DNA of 64,000 nt from a virus. The stretch covers positions 27,015 to 91,014 of the IMG/VR virus record IMGVR_UViG_3300027963_000058. One strand, 5' to 3'. The stretch's first letter is position 1; each line of letters starts with the position of its first letter. Under the pieces are notes generated by a model. The model was not told where the DNA came from and did no database searches. It worked only from the letters and a program-made list of their open reading frames with translations. The translations under genes were made by a program, and so were the position numbers. Positions 27,863-37,245 of this stretch are shown here, piece by piece.

Positions 27863-29055
27863 TTTAGTCTTTCAAGTAAGTTATTTAATCGTGAAGATTT
27901 GTTGTGTGAAAATAATTGTTGATTGTGTATTAGGTCTTCTTGACACTGATCGAACAACTGTGCGATTCCTTGTTGTTGTGCTTTCATGATCGAATCAGTC
28001 AACTGGATCCAGCGTTGTGTATGATCTGGTTCAAGGTCATAGCTGTTGTCTAACACATGATCAAAAACTCGATAGCCCAAATCTCTCAAGGCCTGTAGGC
28101 TACCTACACCACCTGCAATAAAAAACATCTGACCGTGTTTGATAGGTTTAAATGTTTTTTCAGTAATGAACACTCCGCCGCTTTGATCTAGATCAAATTG
28201 ACTTTCCAGCACAATATGACAGTAAGCATCGGTAAAATATTTTGGTTCAATTAAAGCATGATTGTTACGCTGGTCTTGGGTGAGTTCATCGCTGAAGTAG
28301 GGTGCATGTGCAATAAACTTTGTGAGATACCATCGCAGTTGTCCAATGGTGTCAATTTCAATTGGATTGTCATTGGTACAGTTATCGTCGTCGGGTGTGT
28401 CATCGGGTGCTTCACAATAGCTCCAGTAGCTGTTGCTCAATATGTCTAGACGATTTAAATCAGCAACAGCAGAAGCTCTCCACCATTTGTGAATACGATT
28501 TAAACAAACAAATTCGCGTGATCTTTTATCTGTATGGATAGGGAATGGCGGAATTTGAATATTACGTTGATAATACCAAAACTCAAAGTCGTGGAATGTG
28601 ACAAATCCTTCTAGTTCATCTGCTTTGGAATTAGCACTGACAAATCTATAACACCCGGCAGGTAACTGGTGTTGCTCTACCAATTTATCAAGACGTTGTT
28701 TGATACGTGCAGGATTATCACCTTCGTGATAGAAGAACAAGACCTGGAGATTCCTATCACGCACAGCAGATTGCACAGTAACCGGTAATAGGTCAAAGTA
28801 ATCTATTTCAAAGTGAAAGAATCCTAAACAAATGGGATAAAATGAATTGGCTGGAAATTGTTCGACAGTAAAGGTATTGATCCGGATACCGTGCGATTCA
28901 CAATATTCCTGTATGCGTAACGGTGTGGTATAGGGCCAATGGTTGCCAAATTCTCTCCAACTCTGTGTGTATGGCTCGGCCTGATGACGAGCTAGAGCTG
29001 GATATATTTTTGTACGTATTACTGCATCAACCACAAAATTAAATTCTAAATTCAT
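27859..29055 (-). CDS. Exostosin-like glycosyltransferase family protein
   Basis: 398 residues. FITEKTFKPIKHGQMFFIAG near 300 and LRDLGYRVFDHVLDNSYD carry the family signature. The middle (SREFVCLNRIHKWWR) resembles the strand before the donor domain in its paralogues. Coupled by ATGA to the amidinotransferase gene and by a 17-bp overlap to the gene upstream. Confidence 0.6.
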   Translation of the reverse strand: MNLEFNFVVDAVIRTKIYPALARHQAEPYTQSWREFGNHWPYTTPLRIQEYCESHGIRINTFTVEQFPANSFYPICLGFFHFEIDYFDLLPVTVQSAVRDRNLQVLFFYHEGDNPARIKQRLDKLVEQHQLPAGCYRFVSANSKADELEGFVTFHDFEFWYYQRNIQIPPFPIHTDKRSREFVCLNRIHKWWRASAVADLNRLDILSNSYWSYCEAPDDTPDDDNCTNDNPIEIDTIGQLRWYLTKFIAHAPYFSDELTQDQRNNHALIEPKYFTDAYCHIVLESQFDLDQSGGVFITEKTFKPIKHGQMFFIAGGVGSLQALRDLGYRVFDHVLDNSYDLEPDHTQRWIQLTDSIMKAQQQGIAQLFDQCQEDLIHNQQLFSHNKSSRLNNLLERLK

Positions 29056-30136
29056 CTAACATCTCCTGGAGTTCTTGCCATAATATAGATTCAAACCCAC
29101 CACGATAAAAATGGTTATAGTTGTGTTCGACTATGGGCAAACAGGCCTGGTGTATGTCATTGCGTTCCGCTACAGATAAATTATCAAGATCTTTTAATAG
29201 TCGAGTTACTGCTTCAATTCTTTTCACATCGTCAGTTTCTAGATCGTAACTTTCGTCAAAGATTTCATCAAAGGTCTGGAATCCATATTCGCGTAGGTAG
29301 GCCAATGATCCTGCTGGAGCTACCAGTACAAATGGCATTTCTAATGCTATAGCTTTGAATGTTTTTTCTGTGATGTGTAATCGATCGCCAAAGTAAACAG
29401 TTTCAGTAGGAACGTAGATCAAACTGTCTGCGGCTTCCTCATAGTTCCCTAGCCAACAACTGGTCATGATTTGAGTGTCTTCGCCAGCAAACAGTTTAGG
29501 TAGGTCAGCCTGCTCAAACACTTGCATTATGTCGGGATATATGTTACAATACTTACTAGCCACCACACTGATGTCAACATTTTCGTAAGCACAAGTCCTA
29601 GGAGCTGTGATATGATTGTGATCAAGTTGGTTTTTAAATACATTATATAAAAATAACACACGATGATCACGCTTGCCAGCCACAATACGATTGGGACTCA
29701 TAAAAGTTCGAGTAGGCTTGCGATCTCCGGCCCGGTCGATCAGGTATGTTCGATCATATCCGCGGAACCAATCAAGACAGGCCCAGCCATGGAAGAAATA
29801 GTAGTGACTGGTCCAGCCATAGGTTCTACAAAGTTCTCGAACATATTCACCACGTTCACTGACAACAATGTGTCCAGATGGTGGGTTTGGCCAATTAATA
29901 TCCTGGTTGCGGTAAACAACATCTTTGAACAAAGATTCGTGCAAATCCAAATGAACAGGCTCTTGATCATGCAAGTACACATAGTCAGTTTCTACAATAT
30001 CGTCAGACCCTAGGTTAAATAAGTGATCGCAATCAGTATACCCAAATGGATCACAAAAAAATACACGAGTGCCTGGTCTCTGTTCCTTGAACCATGGCCA
30101 AATGGTATTGTTATAAATTTCATCTATTCTAATCAT
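29039..30136 (-). CDS. Exostosin-like glycosyltransferase family protein
   Basis: 365 residues. LHITEKTFKAIALEMPFVLV and LREYGFQTFDEIFDESYD near 250-295 carry the family signature; TRTFMSPNRIVAGKRDHRVLF precedes it as in paralogues. The start codon interlocks with that of the divergent giant gene: the two ATGs share the CATG at 30134-30137. First gene of a minus-strand operon running to 26843. Confidence 0.6.
   Translation of the reverse strand: MIRIDEIYNNTIWPWFKEQRPGTRVFFCDPFGYTDCDHLFNLGSDDIVETDYVYLHDQEPVHLDLHESLFKDVVYRNQDINWPNPPSGHIVVSERGEYVRELCRTYGWTSHYYFFHGWACLDWFRGYDRTYLIDRAGDRKPTRTFMSPNRIVAGKRDHRVLFLYNVFKNQLDHNHITAPRTCAYENVDISVVASKYCNIYPDIMQVFEQADLPKLFAGEDTQIMTSCWLGNYEEAADSLIYVPTETVYFGDRLHITEKTFKAIALEMPFVLVAPAGSLAYLREYGFQTFDEIFDESYDLETDDVKRIEAVTRLLKDLDNLSVAERNDIHQACLPIVEHNYNHFYRGGFESILWQELQEMLDEFRI
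30112..30119 (+). promoter_or_regulatory. Late-like TATAAATT upstream of the giant repeat gene
   Basis: TATAAATT matches the T4 late box at 7 of 8 positions and lies 15 nt before the ATG at 30135, inside the divergent gene. No Shine-Dalgarno follows. Confidence 0.3.
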
Positions 30137-33100
30137 GTTTGATATATTTTATTCTGGTATAAAACCCAATATGTTTGTTCATGAACGTGAAGCATTGGAT
30201 ATTGAACATGCTAAATCATTGTCACGCACTAGATATTTTTGGTGGATCACATACTTAGCGGACTATACAGGGTGGGATTTTTTATGGGAACCATCACCGT
30301 GGCAGGCTAACCAGCGGCATGCCTGGCTAGATCAATATCATGTTGACGCCGGTCTATACCTTGTTCCAACTGCGGGCTACAATGACACCCACTATCATAC
30401 TGATCAACGGGTACATAGATTACCCAATATTGATTTTTGGCATGTGCCAGTCTGGATTGATCCTGCAAGTATAAATTATAGATGGGCACCCAACTCCACA
30501 GATCCGCCTTACATCTATGAGTTTCCTGTAGAATGGGATTGGGACCGAGTAGGCGGGCCTGAATACCGAATACCCGGTGCCACTGAACGCAAATACGTGG
30601 ATGTGTTTGTTGCTTGTACACAGTCGGACCGAGGGAACTGGCAAGTACATGATGCAGTAGACAGCAACGATCCAGTGTTTAGATGGCATCCAAATCCGTT
30701 GGATCCTGCTATGATCTATGTGTTTGGCAATCAATGGTGGCCGGCTGAAGTTCGTGCCAGTGTAGAATATCATGTGCCTGGTGCCACAGTAAAAAAATAT
30801 ATGACGGATATCCGCACTGTGCGGTTACCGGACCCGGGCAAGTTCACATGTTTATATCCTTGTGAGTTTGATTGGTCATGGGAACCAGATCCGGGAGATC
30901 CGCCTTACATCTATGTGTTTGGTAATCAATGGTGGCCCGCAGAAAAAATGCCTACAGTTGAATATCATGCCGCAGGTGCTACTGAACGCAAGTTCATGGA
31001 TCAACCTGCAACCTTGCTTGGAGATCAAACAAATTGGCAAGTCTTGGCGGATGTAGACGCATTAAGCATAGATTATTCGTGGCAACCAGATCCAGGAGAT
31101 CCGCCTTACATCTACGAGTTTGCTACACAATGGCAACCCAATGGTGGTGCTAGATATGTGGTTCCAGGTGCCACTGAGGTCAAGTACATCGACATACAGC
31201 ATCACAGGATCGATGATCCAACGCATTGGCAAATTCCTGTTGAGATTGATGCTACTACCGTTGACACCAGTTGGCATCCAGATGCCACAGAACAACCTTA
31301 CATTTATGAATTTGCCACACAATGGCAACCCAACGGTGGTGCTAGATATGTGGTTCCTGGAGCCACTGAGGTCAAGTACATTGACATACAGCATACCAGG
31401 CTAGGTGATCCAATGCATTGGCAAATTCCCGCTGAAGTTGATGTGGCCACAGTTGACACCAGTTGGCATCCAGATGCCACAGAACAACCTTACATTTATG
31501 AATTTGCCACACAATGGCAACCCAACGGTGGTGCTGTATATCATGTGCCCGGCGCTACAGAACGCAAGTATGTTGCAATACAGCATGGTAGATTGCCCAA
31601 TGAACAGGCATTTAAAAAACTAGAATCGATACAAGGGTTTGATTACTCTTGGCATCCAGACAACACAGAACCACCTTACAATTATGTGTTTGGCAATCAG
31701 CACTGGCCAGGCACAGAAATGCCCACGGTTGTGTATGAAATGACAGGCGCTGAACAAACTAAGTTTGTCGACGGTCCTGTTGCTAAATTAGCCCGGTGCA
31801 TGGACCATTGGAAGCTGTGTGAAGATATCGATCAGGACGAATGGGATTGGACCTGGCGACCAAATCCTCAAGATCCTGCTTACATATATGTGTGGGGCAA
31901 TCAGTGGAACCCACCTGAGTTTAAAACCAGTGTCCAGTATACAGTTCCAGGCGCAACAGAAGTAAAGTACCAAGATCGTCGCACACGTAGACTACCACAA
32001 CCCAAATTGTTCAAGCATAACTTGACTGTGAGCATGTTTGACTACTCTTGGGAACCCAATCCTTTTGATCCTCCTATGACGTATGTGTTTGGAAATCAGT
32101 GGAACTCGGCTGTGCTTGAACCCACAGTGATTTATCCAGCCGGTGGAAACGAAATCAAATATGTTGACGATATTGTTGCTACTGTGGCGCAAGATATTGC
32201 CGCTTGGAAGTTGTTGGATAAGATTGAAGAGTTTGATTATTCATGGAGACCAGATCCCACTGACCCACCTTACATCTATGTGTTTGGGAACCAATGGCTT
32301 ACACCTGAGCAACGCCCAGCACTACAGTATCGAGTAGCAGGTGCAACAGACATCAAGTACATGGAATACCCACGAGCACGTCGACGTGGAGATAAATTAC
32401 GTTTTGTTCGACACTATCCTGTGACATTTGATTGGTCGTGGGAACCTGATCCAGGCAGTCCTCCTTACAATTATGTGTTTGGTAATCAGTATTATTCTGC
32501 AGAAGTCATGCCCACAGTAGAATATCATATGCCTGGGGCAACAGAACGCAAGTACATGGATATTGGTGCCGCATTGTTACCAAATCATGATAATTGTTGG
32601 CACACGATTGTTAATTGTGCATGGGATTATACTTGGCGGCCTGAACCTGGAAGTCCAGCTTACGTCTATGTGTTTGGCAACCAATGGTGGCCAGCAGAGA
32701 AAATGCCCACAGTAGAATATCATATGCCTGGCGCAACAGAACGCAAATATATGTCTGGACCAGTGGCTCAATTACCAGTAGACATGACCCAATGGCATGT
32801 GCCCGAGTATGTTGATATAACTGACATGGATTTTTCCTGGGTACCCGATCCAGGCGAACCACCTTACATTTATCAGTTTGCTACACAGCACCAAAAGACA
32901 GGTGGCCCACAATATCGAATGATAGGCGGCACTGAGTTCAAGTATGTGGATATGATGCGAGCCGAAGTCAAGCAAGAAGCCGCACCCATATTTGAAATCG
33001 ATCACCTGGATGGCAACGCTGGACAGATTGAAGGAGTCGTTCGCAAGGTACGCTACTTTGACAACTACCGAGATACACTAATAAGATTGGCTAAAAGCCT

Positions 33101-34322
33101 TGTTGGTGAGTATGAACATGTATGGATCTGTTCCAGCATCTGTGATTATACCAAGTTTGATTTTAGCTGGCATCCAGAAACATGGCAAAGCACAATGTTA
33201 CATGTGTTCGCTTCGGACAAAGAAAAGTTTGGTGATACATTTTACATGCATGTTCCTACCTTTGCTGAACGTGCTGAAAAGAAAGAGCTATTGGAATGGT
33301 ACAGTGTAAATTATGTGCCACGTAAGAGTGTGCCACGTAGACCTTTACCAGTGATCGAGCATGATTTTGACACACACGTTGAAGCCATTAAAACTGTTGA
33401 TTGGACTGGACCGTTGGCCATATTCTCTACCGGCCAACCTATAACCCAGATACCAACTGTTCCGTTATGGCGAGAACCGACTAAAACTATCGTGCCACTT
33501 AGTGCAGGTGCAAGCAAAGTGATCGTGCCAAAATCAGCAGTTCCTTATGTAAAGACACAGGCATACGATTATCCTTATATTGATCGTACACAAAGACACA
33601 TGTGTACGGATCAACCGTTGGACATAGTGTTTATTGACAATGGTGAACCCACCGCTGAACATAACTACAAACAGTTAAGTGAATCAGCCAGTCTTAGGTG
33701 GATAAATCGCATACATCGTAGCAGTGGCATCAATGGTCGTGTGGCAGCATATCGAGCTGCTGCTGAATTGAGTCAAACTCCGTGGTTCTTTGCTGTGTTT
33801 GCCAAATTACAAGTAGAAAAAAAGTTTGACTGGGCATGGCAACCAGATCGATTACAAGAACCCAAGCACTATATCTTTCATGCATACAATCCTATCACAG
33901 CACTGACTTACGGCCATCAGGCCATAATTGCTTACAATCGTGAATTGGTATTGACAAATACTGCACCAGGACTGGACTTTACACTTGATCAAGCACACGA
34001 AGTAGTTCCTGTGCTGTCGGGCGTAGCCATGTACAACGACTCAGCCTGGATGGCCTGGCGCACAGCCTTCAGAGAATGCGTTAAACTAAAACACAGTTTA
34101 CCCGATGTAGAAAACGAATACCGTCTCAGTCAGTGGTTATCAAACACCCGTACTTTCAGGAGTCTATTACAAAACAGCGAGTGGAGTGTGCGTGGCGCCG
34201 AAGACGCAGTTGAATACTACGAACAGGTCAATGGGGATTTTGTTGAGTTGAAAAAGAGCTACGACTGGGCCTGGTTGGCTAGCTATGCTTTTCTAAAGAG
34301 AAATCTAACACCTGATCAATAA
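30135..34322 (+). CDS. Giant aromatic-repeat protein with glycosyltransferase-like C-terminal domain
   Basis: 1395 residues. About residues 110-940 hold 13 tandem units of roughly 64-70 residues, each with the pattern W-x-P-[DN]-P-x-[DS]-P-P-Y-x-Y-x-F-x-[NT]-Q-W, then PGATE-x-KY; a looser 14th unit follows. The C-terminal about 250 residues (IVFIDNGEP..., AWMAWRTAFRECVKL) match the 12333 glycosyltransferase-like protein. There is no signal peptide or membrane segment. The repeats could form a scaffold or glycan-binding array attached to a transferase. I have met similar repeats only in phage sequences and know no function. It overlaps the convergent aminotransferase gene by 44 bp. Confidence 0.75.
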   Translation: MFDIFYSGIKPNMFVHEREALDIEHAKSLSRTRYFWWITYLADYTGWDFLWEPSPWQANQRHAWLDQYHVDAGLYLVPTAGYNDTHYHTDQRVHRLPNIDFWHVPVWIDPASINYRWAPNSTDPPYIYEFPVEWDWDRVGGPEYRIPGATERKYVDVFVACTQSDRGNWQVHDAVDSNDPVFRWHPNPLDPAMIYVFGNQWWPAEVRASVEYHVPGATVKKYMTDIRTVRLPDPGKFTCLYPCEFDWSWEPDPGDPPYIYVFGNQWWPAEKMPTVEYHAAGATERKFMDQPATLLGDQTNWQVLADVDALSIDYSWQPDPGDPPYIYEFATQWQPNGGARYVVPGATEVKYIDIQHHRIDDPTHWQIPVEIDATTVDTSWHPDATEQPYIYEFATQWQPNGGARYVVPGATEVKYIDIQHTRLGDPMHWQIPAEVDVATVDTSWHPDATEQPYIYEFATQWQPNGGAVYHVPGATERKYVAIQHGRLPNEQAFKKLESIQGFDYSWHPDNTEPPYNYVFGNQHWPGTEMPTVVYEMTGAEQTKFVDGPVAKLARCMDHWKLCEDIDQDEWDWTWRPNPQDPAYIYVWGNQWNPPEFKTSVQYTVPGATEVKYQDRRTRRLPQPKLFKHNLTVSMFDYSWEPNPFDPPMTYVFGNQWNSAVLEPTVIYPAGGNEIKYVDDIVATVAQDIAAWKLLDKIEEFDYSWRPDPTDPPYIYVFGNQWLTPEQRPALQYRVAGATDIKYMEYPRARRRGDKLRFVRHYPVTFDWSWEPDPGSPPYNYVFGNQYYSAEVMPTVEYHMPGATERKYMDIGAALLPNHDNCWHTIVNCAWDYTWRPEPGSPAYVYVFGNQWWPAEKMPTVEYHMPGATERKYMSGPVAQLPVDMTQWHVPEYVDITDMDFSWVPDPGEPPYIYQFATQHQKTGGPQYRMIGGTEFKYVDMMRAEVKQEAAPIFEIDHLDGNAGQIEGVVRKVRYFDNYRDTLIRLAKSLVGEYEHVWICSSICDYTKFDFSWHPETWQSTMLHVFASDKEKFGDTFYMHVPTFAERAEKKELLEWYSVNYVPRKSVPRRPLPVIEHDFDTHVEAIKTVDWTGPLAIFSTGQPITQIPTVPLWREPTKTIVPLSAGASKVIVPKSAVPYVKTQAYDYPYIDRTQRHMCTDQPLDIVFIDNGEPTAEHNYKQLSESASLRWINRIHRSSGINGRVAAYRAAAELSQTPWFFAVFAKLQVEKKFDWAWQPDRLQEPKHYIFHAYNPITALTYGHQAIIAYNRELVLTNTAPGLDFTLDQAHEVVPVLSGVAMYNDSAWMAWRTAFRECVKLKHSLPDVENEYRLSQWLSNTRTFRSLLQNSEWSVRGAEDAVEYYEQVNGDFVELKKSYDWAWLASYAFLKRNLTPDQ
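30477..32960 (+). repeat. 13 tandem coding repeats (about 64-70 codons)
   Basis: Successive units start near 30477, 30675, 30885, 31080, 31272, 31464, 31650, 31854, 32046, 32244, 32439, 32637 and 32841. Units are diverged except for 31261-31343 and 31453-31535, which are identical over 83 bp (period 192 bp), a sign of recent duplication. Confidence 0.85.
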
Positions 34323-35391
34323 CGTATTCTACTTCTAGATCAGTCAGCTCAGGATATAGCGGCAGGCTCAAACAGCGACGACTTAAAGCACTAGATCCTG
34401 ACAGGATATCTGGTCCAGGACATTTCTGATACACTGGCATTTCGTGCAAGGGCTGAGCATAATGAATGCGTGTTTCAATTTTGTGTAGATCAAGATGTTG
34501 CTTGAGCATATCTCTACAGTCCGCATCAACTACAAATTTATGATAGGCATGTGTGCTGTAGTTGGTTTCGTCTATGAGACTGCGTATGCCAGAACCTTTG
34601 AGTCGATCCATCCAGTAACGCACTATCACACTACGCCGCTTCTGCCATGCATCAATGTAGCGACTTTTAACCAGCATCTGGGCACAATCTATTTCACTCA
34701 TCCTGCTATTGCTACCAGTCAGTCCATGATCGGGCTTGCCATTGTCTCGCCACCCACGTGCAAACTCTAACAGATTTAAATTGTCAGTTACTACAGCACC
34801 GCCATTGCCATAGTTGCCAAGATTCTTCATAGGGTCAAAGCTAAGAGCCGCGGCCAATCCTGTGCGGTTGCCGTTGTCGCTCAGCCAATGTTGGGCCGCA
34901 TCTTCAACAACAGTGCCCATGCCTTTGAGATTTTTTACACGCCCACTAGACACACTTGAACCAAACATGCCAACCTGTACTATGATCTGGTAGCTGATAG
35001 TGTTATCAATTTTTTCATAATCGGCCATGCCGTGGAAATTGGTATCTAATAATACAACCTCGTATCCAGCTCTAGTGAAGGCATTGGCCGTGGCCGCATA
35101 GGTAAAGCTGGGGATTAGAGCTCTTGGTGGAACTGGTACAGGGTGGATATACTTGCGACCAAACTCGGCTATGATTTCTAAAGCCTGTGTGCCCGAGTGG
35201 CATGTGACAGCATACTTGACATGATTTCGGCGTGCCAACCAATTTTCAAACTCAGCTGTGTAATTGCCGTTCATGAGCTGGCCCGATCTTAATACTTCAT
35301 CGGTTGCATCAAGTATCTCGTTACGGATCGTGCTATACTGTTTTTTTATTCCGGTAAAAGGAATTGTTAAGCCACTGGAAGTAATTTTCAA
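34279..35391 (-). CDS. DegT/DnrJ/EryC1-family sugar aminotransferase
   Basis: 370 residues from a TTG at 35391; longer reading from TTG 35427 is possible, but the family usually begins just before a motif like IPFTGIKKQY. FDPMKNLGNYGNGGAV contains the Lys expected to bind PLP, and VEDAAQHWL precedes it. The family aminates nucleotide-linked keto-sugars. With the adjoining epimerase it could supply an amino sugar to the glycosyltransferases. It overlaps the epimerase gene by 59 bp. Confidence 0.85.
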   Translation of the reverse strand: MKITSSGLTIPFTGIKKQYSTIRNEILDATDEVLRSGQLMNGNYTAEFENWLARRNHVKYAVTCHSGTQALEIIAEFGRKYIHPVPVPPRALIPSFTYAATANAFTRAGYEVVLLDTNFHGMADYEKIDNTISYQIIVQVGMFGSSVSSGRVKNLKGMGTVVEDAAQHWLSDNGNRTGLAAALSFDPMKNLGNYGNGGAVVTDNLNLLEFARGWRDNGKPDHGLTGSNSRMSEIDCAQMLVKSRYIDAWQKRRSVIVRYWMDRLKGSGIRSLIDETNYSTHAYHKFVVDADCRDMLKQHLDLHKIETRIHYAQPLHEMPVYQKCPGPDILSGSSALSRRCLSLPLYPELTDLEVEYVIDQVLDFSLEKHS

Positions 35392-36313
35392 ATCCTTTTT
35401 CGATGTCAATTGTGGGGTTGAAAGCAAAATCTTTTGTTGCTGCAGATATATTTAACTGCCCACGAACCGGGAACTCTCGATCTCGCGTGTTGATCTGTAT
35501 AGAACCAGTACCAGCAATGGCCACGGCTAACTCAGCCGCTTCCAGTAGTCCACGGCTTGTGCCTCGCGTGATATTATAAGTGCTATTACCAGCAAGTTCG
35601 CTTAAGGTGGCTTGCGTTATGCCTTGTGCTACATCATCCACATGTGTGAAATCCAAGTATTCATTGGATCCATTTACCTGTATCTCTCCGCCACGCATGG
35701 CTGCGAGAAGAAACCGTGATACCACACGATCTTCTACATCTCTTGGTCCGTATACTGCGCTGGGTCTCAATATAGTGTAGTCAGATCCAGTCCTGGCAGC
35801 ATAGTCTCGCACCAACCATTCGCCGGCCAATTTCATGATACCGTATTGTCCAATTGGACGACACTGAGCTGATTCATGTAGTCCACTAACATGTTCTTCT
35901 TTGAAATCACCATACACCATGCTTGAACTCACATAAACAAATCTTGACACCTGGTTCTCTTTGCAGGCTTCTAGTAGACTTAGTAGGCCTTCACTCATGG
36001 TTCTGCTACCTAGTGCTGGATTGCTATTGACCACTTTTTGTCTGGGGAAACTGGCAAGATGGATCACAGCTTCAGGTCGGTGAACTCGCATCATCCAGGT
36101 CATACTAGCTTGGTCAGCTACGTCGACCCGATAAATCCTGTCTGTTTTAATGTATTCTCTACGTTCTAGGATCAAGGATTCAAGTTCATCTCGAGGTACA
36201 ATACCATAGTCAGTTTGTGTATCTGTTATGAAGATTTCGTGTCCTTGTGCTTCTAACATGTGCACCACACGATGGCCTATAAAGCCAAGTCCTCCGGTTA
36301 CTAGTATTTTCAT
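35333..36313 (-). CDS. NAD-dependent nucleotide-sugar epimerase/dehydratase
   Basis: 326 residues. ILVTGGLGFIGHRVV is the GxxGxxG NAD-binding start of the extended SDR family, YVSSSMVYGD the serine strand and YGIMK the YxxxK catalytic pair. The start ATG 36313 is fixed by an ATGA overlap with the upstream gene. It likely converts a UDP- or dTDP-sugar that the next gene aminates. Confidence 0.85.
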   Translation of the reverse strand: MKILVTGGLGFIGHRVVHMLEAQGHEIFITDTQTDYGIVPRDELESLILERREYIKTDRIYRVDVADQASMTWMMRVHRPEAVIHLASFPRQKVVNSNPALGSRTMSEGLLSLLEACKENQVSRFVYVSSSMVYGDFKEEHVSGLHESAQCRPIGQYGIMKLAGEWLVRDYAARTGSDYTILRPSAVYGPRDVEDRVVSRFLLAAMRGGEIQVNGSNEYLDFTHVDDVAQGITQATLSELAGNSTYNITRGTSRGLLEAAELAVAIAGTGSIQINTRDREFPVRGQLNISAATKDFAFNPTIDIEKGFENYFQWLNNSFYRNKKTV

Positions 36314-36552
36314 TTGCCCCACTTTAGTTTAAGATATGTACAGTCCCGATCTTCAAGCTCGCCGACAATAGTAACACGAAAACCCCATGCACCAGGATCT
36401 GCGTTACAATGAAATATAGGTTCGCCTACAGCATGTTCCATGCACCACTTGCCGTGTTCGGTCTTTTGCCATTCACTGATGGGAAAGGCTGCGTATAGGT
36501 AAGGATCCTCGACATCGCCCATGGTAAACGTATGGAATGTAATTTTTTGCAT
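36310..36552 (-). CDS. Conserved phage protein with C-terminal KLKWGK
   Basis: 80 residues. KITFHTFTMGDVEDPYLYAA at the start and YLKLKWGK at the end recall a small family common in cyanophage-like genomes. Other small proteins in this window end in a similar [FY]-x-L-[KR]-[WF] motif (42754, 45075, 45296). Its ATG lies 7 nt from a -10 box, so it may be translated from a leaderless mRNA. Confidence 0.65.
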   Translation of the reverse strand: MQKITFHTFTMGDVEDPYLYAAFPISEWQKTEHGKWCMEHAVGEPIFHCNADPGAWGFRVTIVGELEDRDCTYLKLKWGK

Positions 36553-36558
36553 ACAGTT

Positions 36559-36587
36559 ATTATAACACTTTTACGAGTTTGTTGCAA
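36559..36587 (-). promoter_or_regulatory. Sigma70-like promoter, predicted start at the ATG
   Basis: Minus strand: TTGCAA (36587-36582), a 17-bp spacer and TATAAT (36564-36559). The expected transcription start is the A of the ATG at 36552. Confidence 0.6.
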
Positions 36588-37245
36588 CTAAATCGGAGGC
36601 CATTGGAAAGATTGTGGCAATAACTCCTGCACAGGCCTGCGCTACCAGTTGATGTTCGCGTTGGGTACCGTTTGCTGATCGCAATTCGATGAAATGAATC
36701 CAGCTTCTCAGCGTACCGTGCATGTACAAACGACTTTCGATAAGCCCTTCTGGTAACACAGCACGAGCTTGTTCTTTGGCTATGCCGTTAGCGATAGCCC
36801 ATTCGTATTCGCGTCGAGCGGCATAAATGACTCGTTGTTGAGCTCGGAACCAATCATTTTGTAACGCTGTATCCAGGACTGGCACACTATTTTGTCTATT
36901 TGTGGTGTCTTGGAGTCGGGCTTCTCGTGTGACAAAATTGAGATCTTGCGTTGGGTCAGCATAGCGTTGAGAGAATTCTTGGAAGCTGAAACTTCTGTGT
37001 CTAAGGATTTGTCGGGCGATGTCTCGAGTAGTTGTAATTTCCAAACAGGCTGACACCATTTCAAGTGGGCTCCAATGTTGGTGCTTGATAAGATATTTAA
37101 TAAGTCGTTCACTGGTATCGCTATTGAGTTGATTGGCCGGATTGCTTACTCTAGCACAAAACGCCACCAGCTCTTGTACATCAATCAAGCCCCACTCGCG
37201 TGTTTCGGTAGTGGGTTGACTGTGTGATATGAGTCGAACATTCAT
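36571..37245 (-). CDS. thyX: Flavin-dependent thymidylate synthase
   Basis: 224 residues. RHRSFSFQEFSQR at 82-94 is the RHRxxS...SxR signature of ThyX, which methylates dUMP to dTMP using FAD, NADPH and methylene-tetrahydrofolate. Length and motif placement suit the family. AAGGA lies upstream and a TAATG overlap joins it to the P-loop gene. It is the last gene of the long operon starting at 42323. Typical phage nucleotide-metabolism gene. Confidence 0.95.
   Translation of the reverse strand: MNVRLISHSQPTTETREWGLIDVQELVAFCARVSNPANQLNSDTSERLIKYLIKHQHWSPLEMVSACLEITTTRDIARQILRHRSFSFQEFSQRYADPTQDLNFVTREARLQDTTNRQNSVPVLDTALQNDWFRAQQRVIYAARREYEWAIANGIAKEQARAVLPEGLIESRLYMHGTLRSWIHFIELRSANGTQREHQLVAQACAGVIATIFPMASDLVATNS

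Noticed and set aside
30307-33517. Many minus and other-frame ORFs opposite the repeat protein
   Set aside because: They repeat because the true frame repeats; none has its own ribosome site or known motif.
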